A stretch of 12,535 bases of DNA. It comes from Methanosarcina sp. (GTDB lineage: Archaea; Halobacteriota; Methanosarcinia; Methanosarcinales; Methanosarcinaceae). The notes beneath the pieces were generated by a model. It had not been told where the DNA came from. It was given only the letters and a program-made list of their open reading frames with translations, and did no database searches. Positions within the stretch are counted from its first letter, which is position 1. Every line of letters starts with the position of its first letter. Position numbers and translations under genes: made by a program. The stretch is taken from positions 1 through 12,535 of the forward strand of contig JAMXLQ010000269.1 of assembly GCA_024280975.1 (NCBI GenBank), given 5' to 3'. This document shows, piece by piece, positions 1 to 5,933 of this stretch.

Positions 1-365
1 TCCAATTCTTTGAATTTTGAAGAAGCTCCCCAGTAAAAATACGTTGTCTGGTTGTCTTCCCTGTCCGTGAAAATAAACGCTTTGGAAATCTTCCGGTCCT
101 CAATTTCGTAAAGGCGAGAAAGGTCAACGTTTGCTTCTGTAAGGAGTTTTTCATATCCTGAACTTACAAAATCCGTACCAACAGGAGAAATTAGCTGGCT
201 CTTTCCCCCCATCTTTGCAATGGCAATCGCAATGTTGGCAGCTCCTCCTCCAGGGTATTCTTCATAATCAATTACAGGAGACGATTCGTTTTTTCCTGCG
301 ATTTTTTCAACATCTACAATGTAATCAAGGGCAGTATGCCCTACGATAGAAATCAGTCTATCCAT
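1..365 (-). CDS. PfkB-family carbohydrate/nucleoside kinase (N-terminal 121 residues; rest outside window)
   Basis: This is the first 121 codons of a ribokinase/PfkB-type kinase, which transfers phosphate from a nucleotide to a sugar or nucleoside hydroxyl in the cytoplasm. The N-terminal strand reads IVGHTALDYIVDVEKIAG, with Asp14 in the usual substrate-binding place. The family's glycine-rich signature GGGAANIAIAIAKMG lies at residues 39-53 and PVGTDF at 61-66. The lid region then follows (KAFIFTDREDNQTTYFYWGA). The ATG at 363-365 is preceded on the minus strand by GAGGAC about 6 nt away, which supports this start. The catalytic base (the GAGD motif in PfkB proteins) would lie beyond the left edge, so substrate cannot be assigned. 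Family confidence is high; the specific sugar is unknown. Confidence 0.93.
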   Translation of the reverse strand, partial: MDRLISIVGHTALDYIVDVEKIAGKNESSPVIDYEEYPGGGAANIAIAIAKMGGKSQLISPVGTDFVSSGYEKLLTEANVDLSRLYEIEDRKISKAFIFTDREDNQTTYFYWGASSKFKEL

Positions 366-621
366 GTAGTGTCCTCTTTTTTCGTGGATTGTAAAACGCC
401 TGGGTCTTTGGGCCAGGAATGACTTCAAAAATCAAGCTTGCAGGAGAGATAAAACTTGCTTTTCTGCTGACTTCAATCAATGGTGAGTGCTCTTTCCTCA
501 TCAGAGGTCTCTTTTCAACCGCGAACCTCATCACATTAGGCCTGAACAAAAACCAGAGACAGAACTAGCCGCAGCATTGTGCCGTATTCCGTTCCTACTA
601 ACAGGTTTTGGGAAAAATCTG

Positions 622-1011
622 TTATTTGCCTGTTTTACTCTTCTGCTGCTGTTCGCCTTTCTCGGCTGATCTTTCGAATTCAGTAACTTCAACAACTGTC
701 AAAGGAACGTCTCTGAGAGATTTACCTATAACGGATTTTGCGATCCTTTCCGCATGTTCGGCAGACTCAGCATCAAAAACCTTCATCTCAAAAATGAGGC
801 CTACAAGAGCAGTGTTTGCTGCTATAAAAACACTGCTAAAAGGCTCACCACACACCGGACAGGATGTAGTTCCCACGTCAACCTCTACAAAATCCAATTT
901 AGGGTTCAGTCGTTTTCCAGCTTCTGAAATTGCGACTCCTATAGCGTCATCAGCCGTCTTTACATCTCTAACCAACCAAGCTGCTTCAAGTACCACATGG
1001 AAGTTTTTCAT
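622..1011 (-). CDS. DUF555 / UPF0212 family protein
   Basis: This is a 129-residue protein that I recognise as the archaeal DUF555 (UPF0212) family, whose function is not known. It opens MKNFHVVLEAAWLVRDV and has a single Cys pair, TTSCPVCGEPF (Cys51 and Cys54), that looks like half of a zinc knuckle. A possible inference is that metal binding would need a dimer or another partner. The middle (VFIAANTALVGLIFEMKVFDAESAEHAERIAKSVIG) is typical of the family. The last 18 residues are a charged, Gln/Lys-rich tail that is probably disordered. The ATG is preceded by GGTGGA about 6 nt upstream, a good ribosome site for this lineage. It lies 256 bp upstream of the sugar kinase on the same strand and has its own upstream spacer, so it is probably transcribed alone or as the first gene. 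Confidence 0.9.
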   Translation of the reverse strand: MKNFHVVLEAAWLVRDVKTADDAIGVAISEAGKRLNPKLDFVEVDVGTTSCPVCGEPFSSVFIAANTALVGLIFEMKVFDAESAEHAERIAKSVIGKSLRDVPLTVVEVTEFERSAEKGEQQQKSKTGK

Positions 1012-1099
1012 TATCGTCCACCATAATTATTAAATATACATTTTTAAGGAGATTTCCTATAGTAAAAGCCTTTTTACAGAATCTAAAGAATAGAATAAA

Positions 1100-1111
1100 G
1101 TATATAAATTG
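1100..1111 (-). promoter_or_regulatory. Candidate TATA box for the DUF555 gene
   Basis: Read on the minus strand this is CAATTTATATAC, a good archaeal TATA element. A start site about 25 nt downstream would fall near 1080 and give a leader of roughly 70 nt. A second, weaker AT-rich box near 1030-1040 would give an almost leaderless message. The choice between them is inference. Confidence 0.4.
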
Positions 1112-1283
1112 TTTCTGCTTCAAATAGAATGTATTACGTTTATTTTTATATGGCTTTTCAGTTAAGTTTTTAATATTTAGTTCTGCAGTTTTAATCCTTC
1201 CAATTGAGGAATCTATGCTTTCTCCCTGGGATCAAAGTTCAGGCATTTAGATTTGCTTCCTCTTTCAGCCTCATTTTCCTCTT

Positions 1284-1568
1284 TTATATAGTAAAAAGGG
1301 TCTCATCATCTACTGCAAAAACCCCAAGCTTTGCTCCTGCATCGAGCCAGGCATGCCCATAGCTGAAGGAAGCAAGAGCATTTACAGGGTCTCTATTCTC
1401 CAGAAAATACATTCCGTCTTTATAATAGGCTTCTGCCATTGTATAATAGTCCTTTGCAACGGCGTACATATGAGATCCTTGAATTGGAGCATATTTTGCT
1501 TTCTGGAGTGCTCTTTTTAACATATCTTCGTATCTTCGGACTTTCTCATTCAGATCGGCAGGCATCAT
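1284..1568 (-). CDS. DUF357 family protein
   Basis: This is a 94-residue acidic, all-helical protein of the archaeal DUF357 family; the molecular role is unknown. Characteristic stretches are LNEKVRRYEDMLKRALQKA at residues 6-24, AKDYYTMAEAYYKDGMYFLE at 38-57, then NALASFSYGHAWLDAGAKLGVF. The layout suggests a helical hairpin like a TPR or HEPN-type bundle (inference). Two Met codons in a row open it (ATGATG). No strong ribosome site is visible, which fits translation as the second gene of a transcript. It begins 40 bp after the dphB stop on the same strand, so the two are probably co-transcribed. It ends with TAA at 1284 and no clear terminator hairpin follows. Confidence 0.9.
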   Translation of the reverse strand: MMPADLNEKVRRYEDMLKRALQKAKYAPIQGSHMYAVAKDYYTMAEAYYKDGMYFLENRDPVNALASFSYGHAWLDAGAKLGVFAVDDETLFTI

Positions 1569-1608
1569 ATCACTGAAGGGCGTTTTATCAAATATTAATC
1601 TCTTGTCT

Positions 1609-2409
1609 TTACTCCACTTCGTTCATAAATCCTATTGGGCCTCCTGCAAGTTTCACAAGCGCTTCAGCTTCAAGAAAGTGCAGTTTTCCGGGAATTACAA
1701 GGATGTGGAGAGGCTTCCCAAAATCAAAGTCCTTCAGGTTTTCTGCATAATCTGCCTTTACGACTGGGTTTTCCGAGCCCGCCCTTGCTATTCCCACTGC
1801 AGCAGCTCCGTGCATAACCCCTTCTTTTCTCTTTTCTTCGACTTCCAGGAGAAGCTCAAGTGCAGTATTTACAGTCATGTAGCCTTTCTCCTTATCTATA
1901 TCCAGGAACACCAGAGTATGCAGGCCCAGTTCCAGATTTTGTTTTATAATGTCATAAGGAGTTTCCGAGATTACTCTTGTGCCTCTCCTGCTTTTATAGG
2001 GATGAGGAATACTTGCGGATTTCCCGAAGCGGTAGTTTTGCAGCCCTGTAAGTCCCGAGACCGCCGAGGCAATGGAAGCGCCATGAATCAGACGGGTCTC
2101 TATTCCCAGTTTTTGAGCCCTCAGGCGCAAATCTATGTGGGTTGTGGAGACCATTGTATCTCCACCAGTCAGGAAGCAAAGCTTTCTGTCTCTTGCCTCG
2201 TTGAGCCAGTCAGGATGCTGCTCCACATCCTCTCTAGAAAGCAAAAAGACCTTCTTTCCATAGAGTTTCTCCATTTTTTCAAGGTTCGTGCCCATTAGAT
2301 AGGATGTATAGAACTCTGCGTAAACCAGATCAGCTTCCTTAACAGCCTCAAGTCCTTTTAAAGAAATATCATATTCATCAAAAAGACCCAGACCTATAAA
2401 TGTTAGCAT
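1609..2409 (-). CDS. dphB: Diphthine synthase
   Basis: DphB is the S-adenosylmethionine-dependent methyltransferase of diphthamide synthesis. It methylates the aminocarboxypropyl-histidine of translation elongation factor 2 to give diphthine. The protein is 266 residues, the usual archaeal length, with a tetrapyrrole-methylase-like fold. It starts MLTFIGLGLFDEYDISLKG, has LTGGDTMVSTTH at residues 80-91 (the family's SAM-binding GDP loop, here GDT), and the strongly conserved HGASIASAVSGLTGLQNYRF from residue 109. The C-terminal part ends in HILVIPGKLHFLEAEALVKLAGGP, also typical. The start is the ATG at 2407-2409, and no strong ribosome site precedes it. It is the likely first gene of a two-gene transcript with the DUF357 gene and is divergent from the thioredoxin operon. 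Confidence 0.96.
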   Translation of the reverse strand: MLTFIGLGLFDEYDISLKGLEAVKEADLVYAEFYTSYLMGTNLEKMEKLYGKKVFLLSREDVEQHPDWLNEARDRKLCFLTGGDTMVSTTHIDLRLRAQKLGIETRLIHGASIASAVSGLTGLQNYRFGKSASIPHPYKSRRGTRVISETPYDIIKQNLELGLHTLVFLDIDKEKGYMTVNTALELLLEVEEKRKEGVMHGAAAVGIARAGSENPVVKADYAENLKDFDFGKPLHILVIPGKLHFLEAEALVKLAGGPIGFMNEVE

Positions 2410-2465
2410 AGTCCGCTTTAAGAGTCCTGTTGGTTTAAAGCTTTTTCTTTGGATAGATCTAAGTA

Positions 2466-2475
2466 ATAATAACCT
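2466..2475 (-). promoter_or_regulatory. Possible TATA box for dphB
   Basis: On the minus strand the sequence GGTTATTATTACTT lies about 60 bp upstream of the dphB ATG and is the best AT-rich box there. It would place a start near 2445 with a leader of about 36 nt. It is a weak match to the archaeal consensus. Confidence 0.25.
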
Positions 2476-2507
2476 TCTATTTTCCTGATTTGCGGGTACG
2501 CTTAACT

Positions 2508-2520
2508 TATTTATATATGA
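2508..2520 (+). promoter_or_regulatory. TATA box of the thioredoxin/thioredoxin reductase operon
   Basis: TATTTATATATGA is a near-consensus archaeal TATA box. It sits about 55 bp ahead of the thioredoxin ATG and predicts a start site near 2540 and a leader of about 33 nt. The leader holds AGAGGGG at 2559-2565, a strong ribosome site 7 nt from the ATG. Confidence 0.6.
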
Positions 2521-2572
2521 AGATCAATACTACAATGGCCTTACGACTGTAGGTTTTTAGAGGGGTTTTATC

Positions 2573-2815
2573 ATGGTTAAAGTTACGCTTGTTCATGCTA
2601 GCTGGTGTACTGCCTGTCCAGCAACTCGTAGACTCTGGAAAGATCTGAAATCCGAGTATGATTTTGAATACGAGGAAATAGATGTGGAAACTCCGGAGGG
2701 CCAGGCACTGATAGATAAATACGGTATAGTTGGGGTTCCTACGACTATTATTGATGGGGAGGTAGCTTTTACAGGCCTTCCGAAGAAAGCCGATGCTATA
2801 TCCCGTATTAGCTGA
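2573..2815 (+). CDS. Small thioredoxin/glutaredoxin-like protein
   Basis: This is an 80-residue cytoplasmic dithiol oxidoreductase of the short archaeal thioredoxin type, clearly smaller than the usual ~105 residues. The active site is SWCTACP with Cys12 and Cys15. The cis-proline loop is GIVGVPTT with Pro56, and the strand after it (IIDGEVAFTGLPKK) is typical. The protein reduces disulfides in target proteins and is itself recycled by a reductase. The next gene, 58 bp downstream on the same strand, is a thioredoxin reductase, so the two probably form a reductase-substrate pair in one operon. The start is set by the GAGGGG ribosome site 7 nt upstream. The active-site spacer TA differs from the common GP, which usually changes redox potential; the actual partner set is unknown. 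Confidence 0.93.
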   Translation: MVKVTLVHASWCTACPATRRLWKDLKSEYDFEYEEIDVETPEGQALIDKYGIVGVPTTIIDGEVAFTGLPKKADAISRIS

Positions 2816-2873
2816 GTTAATCCTAAAAAATAATTTTTTTCCAAAACTATTTTTCTGGATTCAGGAGGTATGT

Positions 2874-3803
2874 ATGTACGACCTTATAATCATAGGAGGA
2901 GGGCCTGCAGGGCTCGCAGCCGGTATTTATGCCACACGCTTCGGACTTAATACTCTGATTCTTGAAAGAAGCGAAATTAGCGGTCAGATTGCACTTGCAG
3001 ATATAGTGGAAAATTATCCTGGTTTTCCAGCTATCTCAGGGCTTGAGTTAATGGAAAAATATAAGGCTCATGCTCAGGCTGTCGGGGTAGAAACAAAGAT
3101 AACTGAAGTTCTCTCTGTCCGCGCTGAAGGGGAAAAGAAAATCATCTCCACGGATAGTGGGGATCTTGAATCAAGAGCTGTCATAATTGCTACAGGTGCA
3201 AATCCCAAGCATCTGAACGTACCTGGAGAAGAAGAACTTATCAGTAAAGGTGTTTCCTATTGTGCTATATGTGACGGACCTTTTTTTAAAAACAAAACTG
3301 TTGTAGTGGTCGGAGGCGGCAACTCAGCAGTTACAGATGCCCTTCTTCTCTCAAAGATTGCTAGGAAGGTATATCTTATTCACAGGAGAGACCGGTTGAG
3401 AGCTGTAAAAGTTCTTCAGGACAGGGCTTTTGCAACTCCGAATATTGCATTCATTTTCAATGCTGACATTCTTGAGGTCGTAGGAAGTAGCGGAGGAATT
3501 CGAAGAGTTGAAAAAATAATCTTTAAGGATCTCAAAAGCGGAGAACAGCACGAACTTGCTACAGACGGTGTTTTTATTTACGTGGGCATTCATCCAAACA
3601 CTGAAATCATTGATGTGGACAAGGATGAGGAAGGTTTTATCAGGACAGATCGCTTCCTTGAGACCTCAAAGAAGGGGATTTACGCTGTAGGAGACTGCCG
3701 TGATACTCCGATCTGGCAGCTTGTAGCAGCCGTTAGAGATGGGGCACTGGCAGCTACTGCTGCAAATGTGTACATCGAGAGCTTCAAAAAAGAGACTACA
3801 TGA
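2874..3803 (+). CDS. trxB: Thioredoxin-disulfide reductase (NADPH type)
   Basis: This 309-residue flavoenzyme moves electrons from NADPH via FAD and a redox-active Cys pair to thioredoxin. The FAD-binding motif GGGPAG is at residues 8-13. The redox-active site is YCAICDG (Cys130, Cys133), and the pyridine-nucleotide motif GGGNSA is at 147-152. HRRDRLRA at 170-177 matches the HRRxxxRA motif that binds the 2'-phosphate of NADPH, so NADPH rather than NADH is expected. The C-terminal FAD motif GIYAVGDC ends at residue 275 and is followed by WQLVAAVRDGALAA. The open frame extends upstream, but the ATG at 2874 is chosen because GGAGG lies 5 nt before it and the fold starts there (MYDLIIIGGG). An ATG at 2870 is out of frame. 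It follows the small thioredoxin gene and is probably co-transcribed with it. Confidence 0.96.
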   Translation: MYDLIIIGGGPAGLAAGIYATRFGLNTLILERSEISGQIALADIVENYPGFPAISGLELMEKYKAHAQAVGVETKITEVLSVRAEGEKKIISTDSGDLESRAVIIATGANPKHLNVPGEEELISKGVSYCAICDGPFFKNKTVVVVGGGNSAVTDALLLSKIARKVYLIHRRDRLRAVKVLQDRAFATPNIAFIFNADILEVVGSSGGIRRVEKIIFKDLKSGEQHELATDGVFIYVGIHPNTEIIDVDKDEEGFIRTDRFLETSKKGIYAVGDCRDTPIWQLVAAVRDGALAATAANVYIESFKKETT

Positions 3804-3821
3804 GAGCTATCTAAATCAAGG

Positions 3822-3846
3822 GTTTCTGGCTAAAGTTGCCTGAAAC
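3822..3846 (+). terminator. Possible hairpin after trxB
   Basis: GTTTCTGGC pairs with GCCTGAAAC across a 7-nt loop, with one T-T mismatch, 18 nt after the trxB stop. No U-tract follows, so it may stabilise the 3' end rather than terminate. Confidence 0.25.
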
Positions 3847-4001
3847 AGGTTACCGGAAGAATTATTCAAATCAAGATCTCCCGACTGAAATCGCCTTAAA
3901 GTTTAATTGTTCAAAATTATAAATTGTCCATAAATTCTAAAAGACTGGCCAGTAAGCCTGTTCTGCTCTTATTTTCATTTTTTGCGTTCCCTATTTTAGG
4001 C

Positions 4002-4283
4002 TTATTCCAGTATCTGGTTGATCTTATTGTAGAAATCTATGATTAGCCTTGTTGCCTCGTTGTCCATGTTCAGCTGGAAAGTCCGGATTTGCTTTCCCAG
4101 AGGCTTTTCTATAACAATGCCCGATGCAATCAGAGGGGTAATAACCCTTGATACGCTGGAGTGAGATAGACCAGTTTCTTCAGCTATCCCTGAAAGGTAG
4201 GTCGATTCATTCTGGTGTTCAATCAGATTCTTAAGGACTGTCATCTGTGCAGTTTTTCCAAAGATTCTTTCCATGGCATCCAT
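4002..4283 (-). CDS. Small winged-helix transcriptional regulator (MarR/ArsR-like)
   Basis: This 93-residue protein is essentially a single winged helix-turn-helix domain. The helices run through MDAMERIFGKTAQMTVLKNLIEH; the recognition unit is YLSGIAEETGLSHSSVSRVITPL at residues 29-51, followed by the wing IASGIVIEKPLGKQIRTFQLN. The C-terminal helix (NEATRLIIDFYNKINQILE) probably forms the dimer interface. No ligand domain or metal-binding Cys/His set is visible. The start ATG at 4281-4283 has only a weak ribosome site (GGGATGAT), and a second Met three codons later could also be used. It is divergent from the receiver-domain gene across a 241-bp spacer with paired inverted repeats, which suggests autoregulation or control of that gene. 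No target or signal can be named. Confidence 0.85.
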   Translation of the reverse strand: MDAMERIFGKTAQMTVLKNLIEHQNESTYLSGIAEETGLSHSSVSRVITPLIASGIVIEKPLGKQIRTFQLNMDNEATRLIIDFYNKINQILE

Positions 4284-4353
4284 TTATATCATCCCAGAGG
4301 TGGCTGTTCTCCGTAAGTGATTCTTATTTCCAATATTAACTTGCTATTTACGG

Positions 4354-4360
4354 TTATAAA
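4354..4360 (-). promoter_or_regulatory. Candidate TATA box of the winged-helix regulator
   Basis: TTTATAA on the minus strand lies about 70 bp upstream of the ATG and predicts a start near 4332. The box overlaps the left arm of an inverted repeat at 4357-4366, so a protein bound there would block TBP. Confidence 0.4.
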
Positions 4361-4448
4361 CTTATCTCCTTATTGGGTAAGCCGACGATCAATAAAAATT
4401 CTTCTAAATATTTAGATAACTCTGTCCCTGTCTACTGTGATAAGTTTA
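4357..4448. repeat. 10-bp inverted repeat pair in the divergent spacer (candidate operators)
   Basis: TAAACTTATC at 4357-4366 is matched exactly by its reverse complement GATAAGTTTA at 4439-4448, with 72 bp between them. The left arm overlaps the regulator's TATA box. The right arm is about 77 bp ahead of the receiver gene. Twin sites bracketing two divergent promoters fit binding of the winged-helix protein to both (inference). Confidence 0.4.
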
Positions 4449-4524
4449 AAGTATCGTTTATTTGAAAAAATTTCAGAAATGTTTAAGATCTAATAAAATG
4501 TATACTGTATGGTGATGGAGGGTG

Positions 4525-5034
4525 ATGAATAACAAAAATCTTGATCATGAGATTTTGAAATTAATTGAAGCGCAGCCTGAAATAAGTGATAGTGATATTG
4601 CTTCCAGTCTTTCAGTTCCGGAGGAACTGGTAAAGGCTCGTATTGCAAATCTTAAGGACACAAGGCAGAAAATCCTGATCATGGGCAATGGGAGCAGTAC
4701 CTTCAATATTAAGGCAACACTTGAAGCTGAAAACTATAACGTTGTCAAAGTCCTTGGAAGCTTTCCCGCGCTTGAAGCCATAAAAACTGAAAAACCCGAC
4801 CTTGTCCTGCTGGACACTGGGCTTGCAGATCTTGAAGGTTTTAAAATCTGCAAACAGCTTAGAACCAGTTCAAGGTACTGGTGGATGCCGGTAATGGTGC
4901 TTAGTGAAAGAGGCGGAGTGAAAAACAGGGTAGAAGCTTTTGAATCTGGAGTTGACGATTATATTACAACACCTTTTAATCCAGTGGAACTGCGAGCCAG
5001 AGTGGGAATGATTTTAAGACGTGCTTATATATAA
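4525..5034 (+). CDS. HTH-receiver fusion protein with a degenerate receiver (pseudo-response regulator)
   Basis: A 169-residue cytoplasmic protein, numbered here from the alternative GTG at 4522. Residues 8-47 form an Lrp/AsnC-like helix-turn-helix (DHEILKLIEAQPEISDSDIA, then SVPEELVKARIANLKD). Residues 49-168 form a receiver domain. The phospho-acceptor-position Asp98 is kept (DLVLLDTGL), as is Ser128 (VMVLSERGG). The metal-binding acidic pair is Gly55-Asn56 (KILIMGNGSS, where active receivers have DD), and the conserved Lys is Thr150 (DDYITTPFNP instead of ITKPF). Ordinary phosphotransfer is therefore unlikely, and it may bind another ligand or act constitutively. GGTGAT at 4511-4516 lies 8 nt before the ATG at 4525, so that ATG is preferred. 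No kinase gene is next to it. It is divergent from the winged-helix regulator. Confidence 0.88.
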   Translation: MNNKNLDHEILKLIEAQPEISDSDIASSLSVPEELVKARIANLKDTRQKILIMGNGSSTFNIKATLEAENYNVVKVLGSFPALEAIKTEKPDLVLLDTGLADLEGFKICKQLRTSSRYWWMPVMVLSERGGVKNRVEAFESGVDDYITTPFNPVELRARVGMILRRAYI

Positions 5035-5097
5035 TCCTAAGGCCTCCGTATCTCGAAAAACTCTTTTTACTCTAAAACTTTGCAAACTGGAAAGACT

Positions 5098-5120
5098 GCT
5101 CTAAAAGATCTTTTTAGGGC
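5098..5120 (+). terminator. Probable terminator hairpin after the receiver gene
   Basis: GCTCTAAAA pairs with TTTTAGGGC (one G-T wobble) across the loop GATCT, 63 nt after the stop codon. A modest T-rich stretch follows at 5130-5140. It is the only strong hairpin downstream of this gene. Confidence 0.4.
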
Positions 5121-5753
5121 ATCCCTTTGAAATTTTTCAACCATTTTGGACATGTTAGAATGTTCTTAGACCTCTTTATTAAGGGTATTTACTAAACGTC
5201 TTATTAAATGTCCTCACATTACGAACCGTTAAAATCTGTAATTAATTTTTTCTGTTCATTGAGATACCCGAGATCTCCCTACCTATTATTTACAAAAAGA
5301 TCATTACAATAAGTTTTTAGGAGATGAAAAGTTGTGAGGAGATGAACTCAGTCCTAATATAGGGATTTGGTCCTAATCTAAGTCTCCTTATATCAGAAAA
5401 ATTTTCAATTCCTTAATGCGAAAAGTTAATAATAAGACTTTTGACAGGCCGTGAGAGGATGGAAACTCGATTTTCGTCGAGATTATACTTACTGAACCTT
5501 TAATATTTTATTTTATGGGGCACTATTCTCCGTGTCAGGGCAAAATTGTCGGTAAAAATAGAAGAAAGGCAGGAAAATTTGAGGCTAAAATAGATATATT
5601 TTATGAAACTGAGTAAAAAATTGAAAAAACATGACATTAAGTTGTTTTAGTTTATCTAATTATTGGCCATGCCTCAAAAACATTATTTTTAAAATAATAA
5701 AGTATAGGAATATTTCAAAATCCTTAAAAAAGAGCAAAACATAAGTTATCATT
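5121..5753. other. Long AT-rich spacer without a convincing gene
   Basis: No open frame here has both a ribosome site and protein-like content. Two weak signals stand out: a double AGGAGATGAA motif with a matching TCTCCT at 5319-5388, and a short hairpin at 5466-5481 (CTCGA, loop TTTTCG, TCGAG). A 33-codon frame at 5515-5616 (MGHYSPCQGK...) lacks a ribosome site. The stretch could hold a small RNA, but none is recognised. Confidence 0.4.
5319..5388 (+). other. Structured leader or small-RNA-like segment with duplicated AGGAGATGAA
   Basis: GGAGATGAA occurs at 5320-5328 and again at 5338-5346, and GTCCTAAT at 5351-5358 and 5370-5377. Either AGGAGA copy can pair with the single TCTCCT at 5383-5388, and CCTA/TAGG forms a small inner hairpin at 5353-5363. 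Each AGGAG abuts an in-frame ATG that opens a 12-codon frame (MKSCEEMNSVLI) ending in TAG at 5360-5362. This could be a leader peptide or a small RNA; it could also be chance in AT-rich DNA. Confidence 0.2.
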
Positions 5754-5754
5754 G

Positions 5755-5813
5755 TAACCGTAACTATGTCCTCAAAACGCAAATTATCGTGTATAACTGT
5801 AAATATGTCCTTA
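5755..5813 (+). repeat. Pair of 20-bp direct repeats upstream of the first TPR gene
   Basis: TAACCGTAACTATGTCCTCA (5755-5774) and TAACTGTAAATATGTCCTTA (5794-5813) agree at 17 of 20 positions, with starts 39 bp apart. They lie 120-180 bp before the TPR gene and about 50 bp or more upstream of its candidate TATA box. This is a suitable place for activator binding sites (inference). Confidence 0.4.
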
Positions 5814-5860
5814 TTTTTGGTACGGAGCTAAAGTACAAAATTGATTTAACGCTCTGACGG

Positions 5861-5870
5861 CATATATTAT
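5861..5870 (+). promoter_or_regulatory. Candidate TATA box of the first TPR gene
   Basis: CATATATTAT lies about 70 bp upstream of the ATG at 5934 and predicts a start near 5890 with a leader of about 44 nt. The leader contains GGTG and GGTTGA close to the start codon. Confidence 0.4.
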
Positions 5871-5933
5871 TGTTGCTAGAGTAGATGCGATAAACGGTGG
5901 AAAAGCGTGATCGAAAAAAGGTGTGGTTGAGTG

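Noticed and set aside
487..1033. Plus-strand frames over the DUF555 region
   Set aside because: They overlap the recognised DUF555 gene in antisense and have no family resemblance or ribosome site.
1603..2298. 231-codon plus-strand frame
   Set aside because: It is antisense to dphB, which is unambiguous.
2793..2873. Upstream extension of the thioredoxin reductase frame
   Set aside because: The extra residues have no family match and overlap the thioredoxin gene; the ATG at 2874 has an ideal GGAGG site.
5515..5616. 33-codon frame MGHYSPCQGK...
   Set aside because: No ribosome site and no recognisable family; retained only as a note in the spacer entry.
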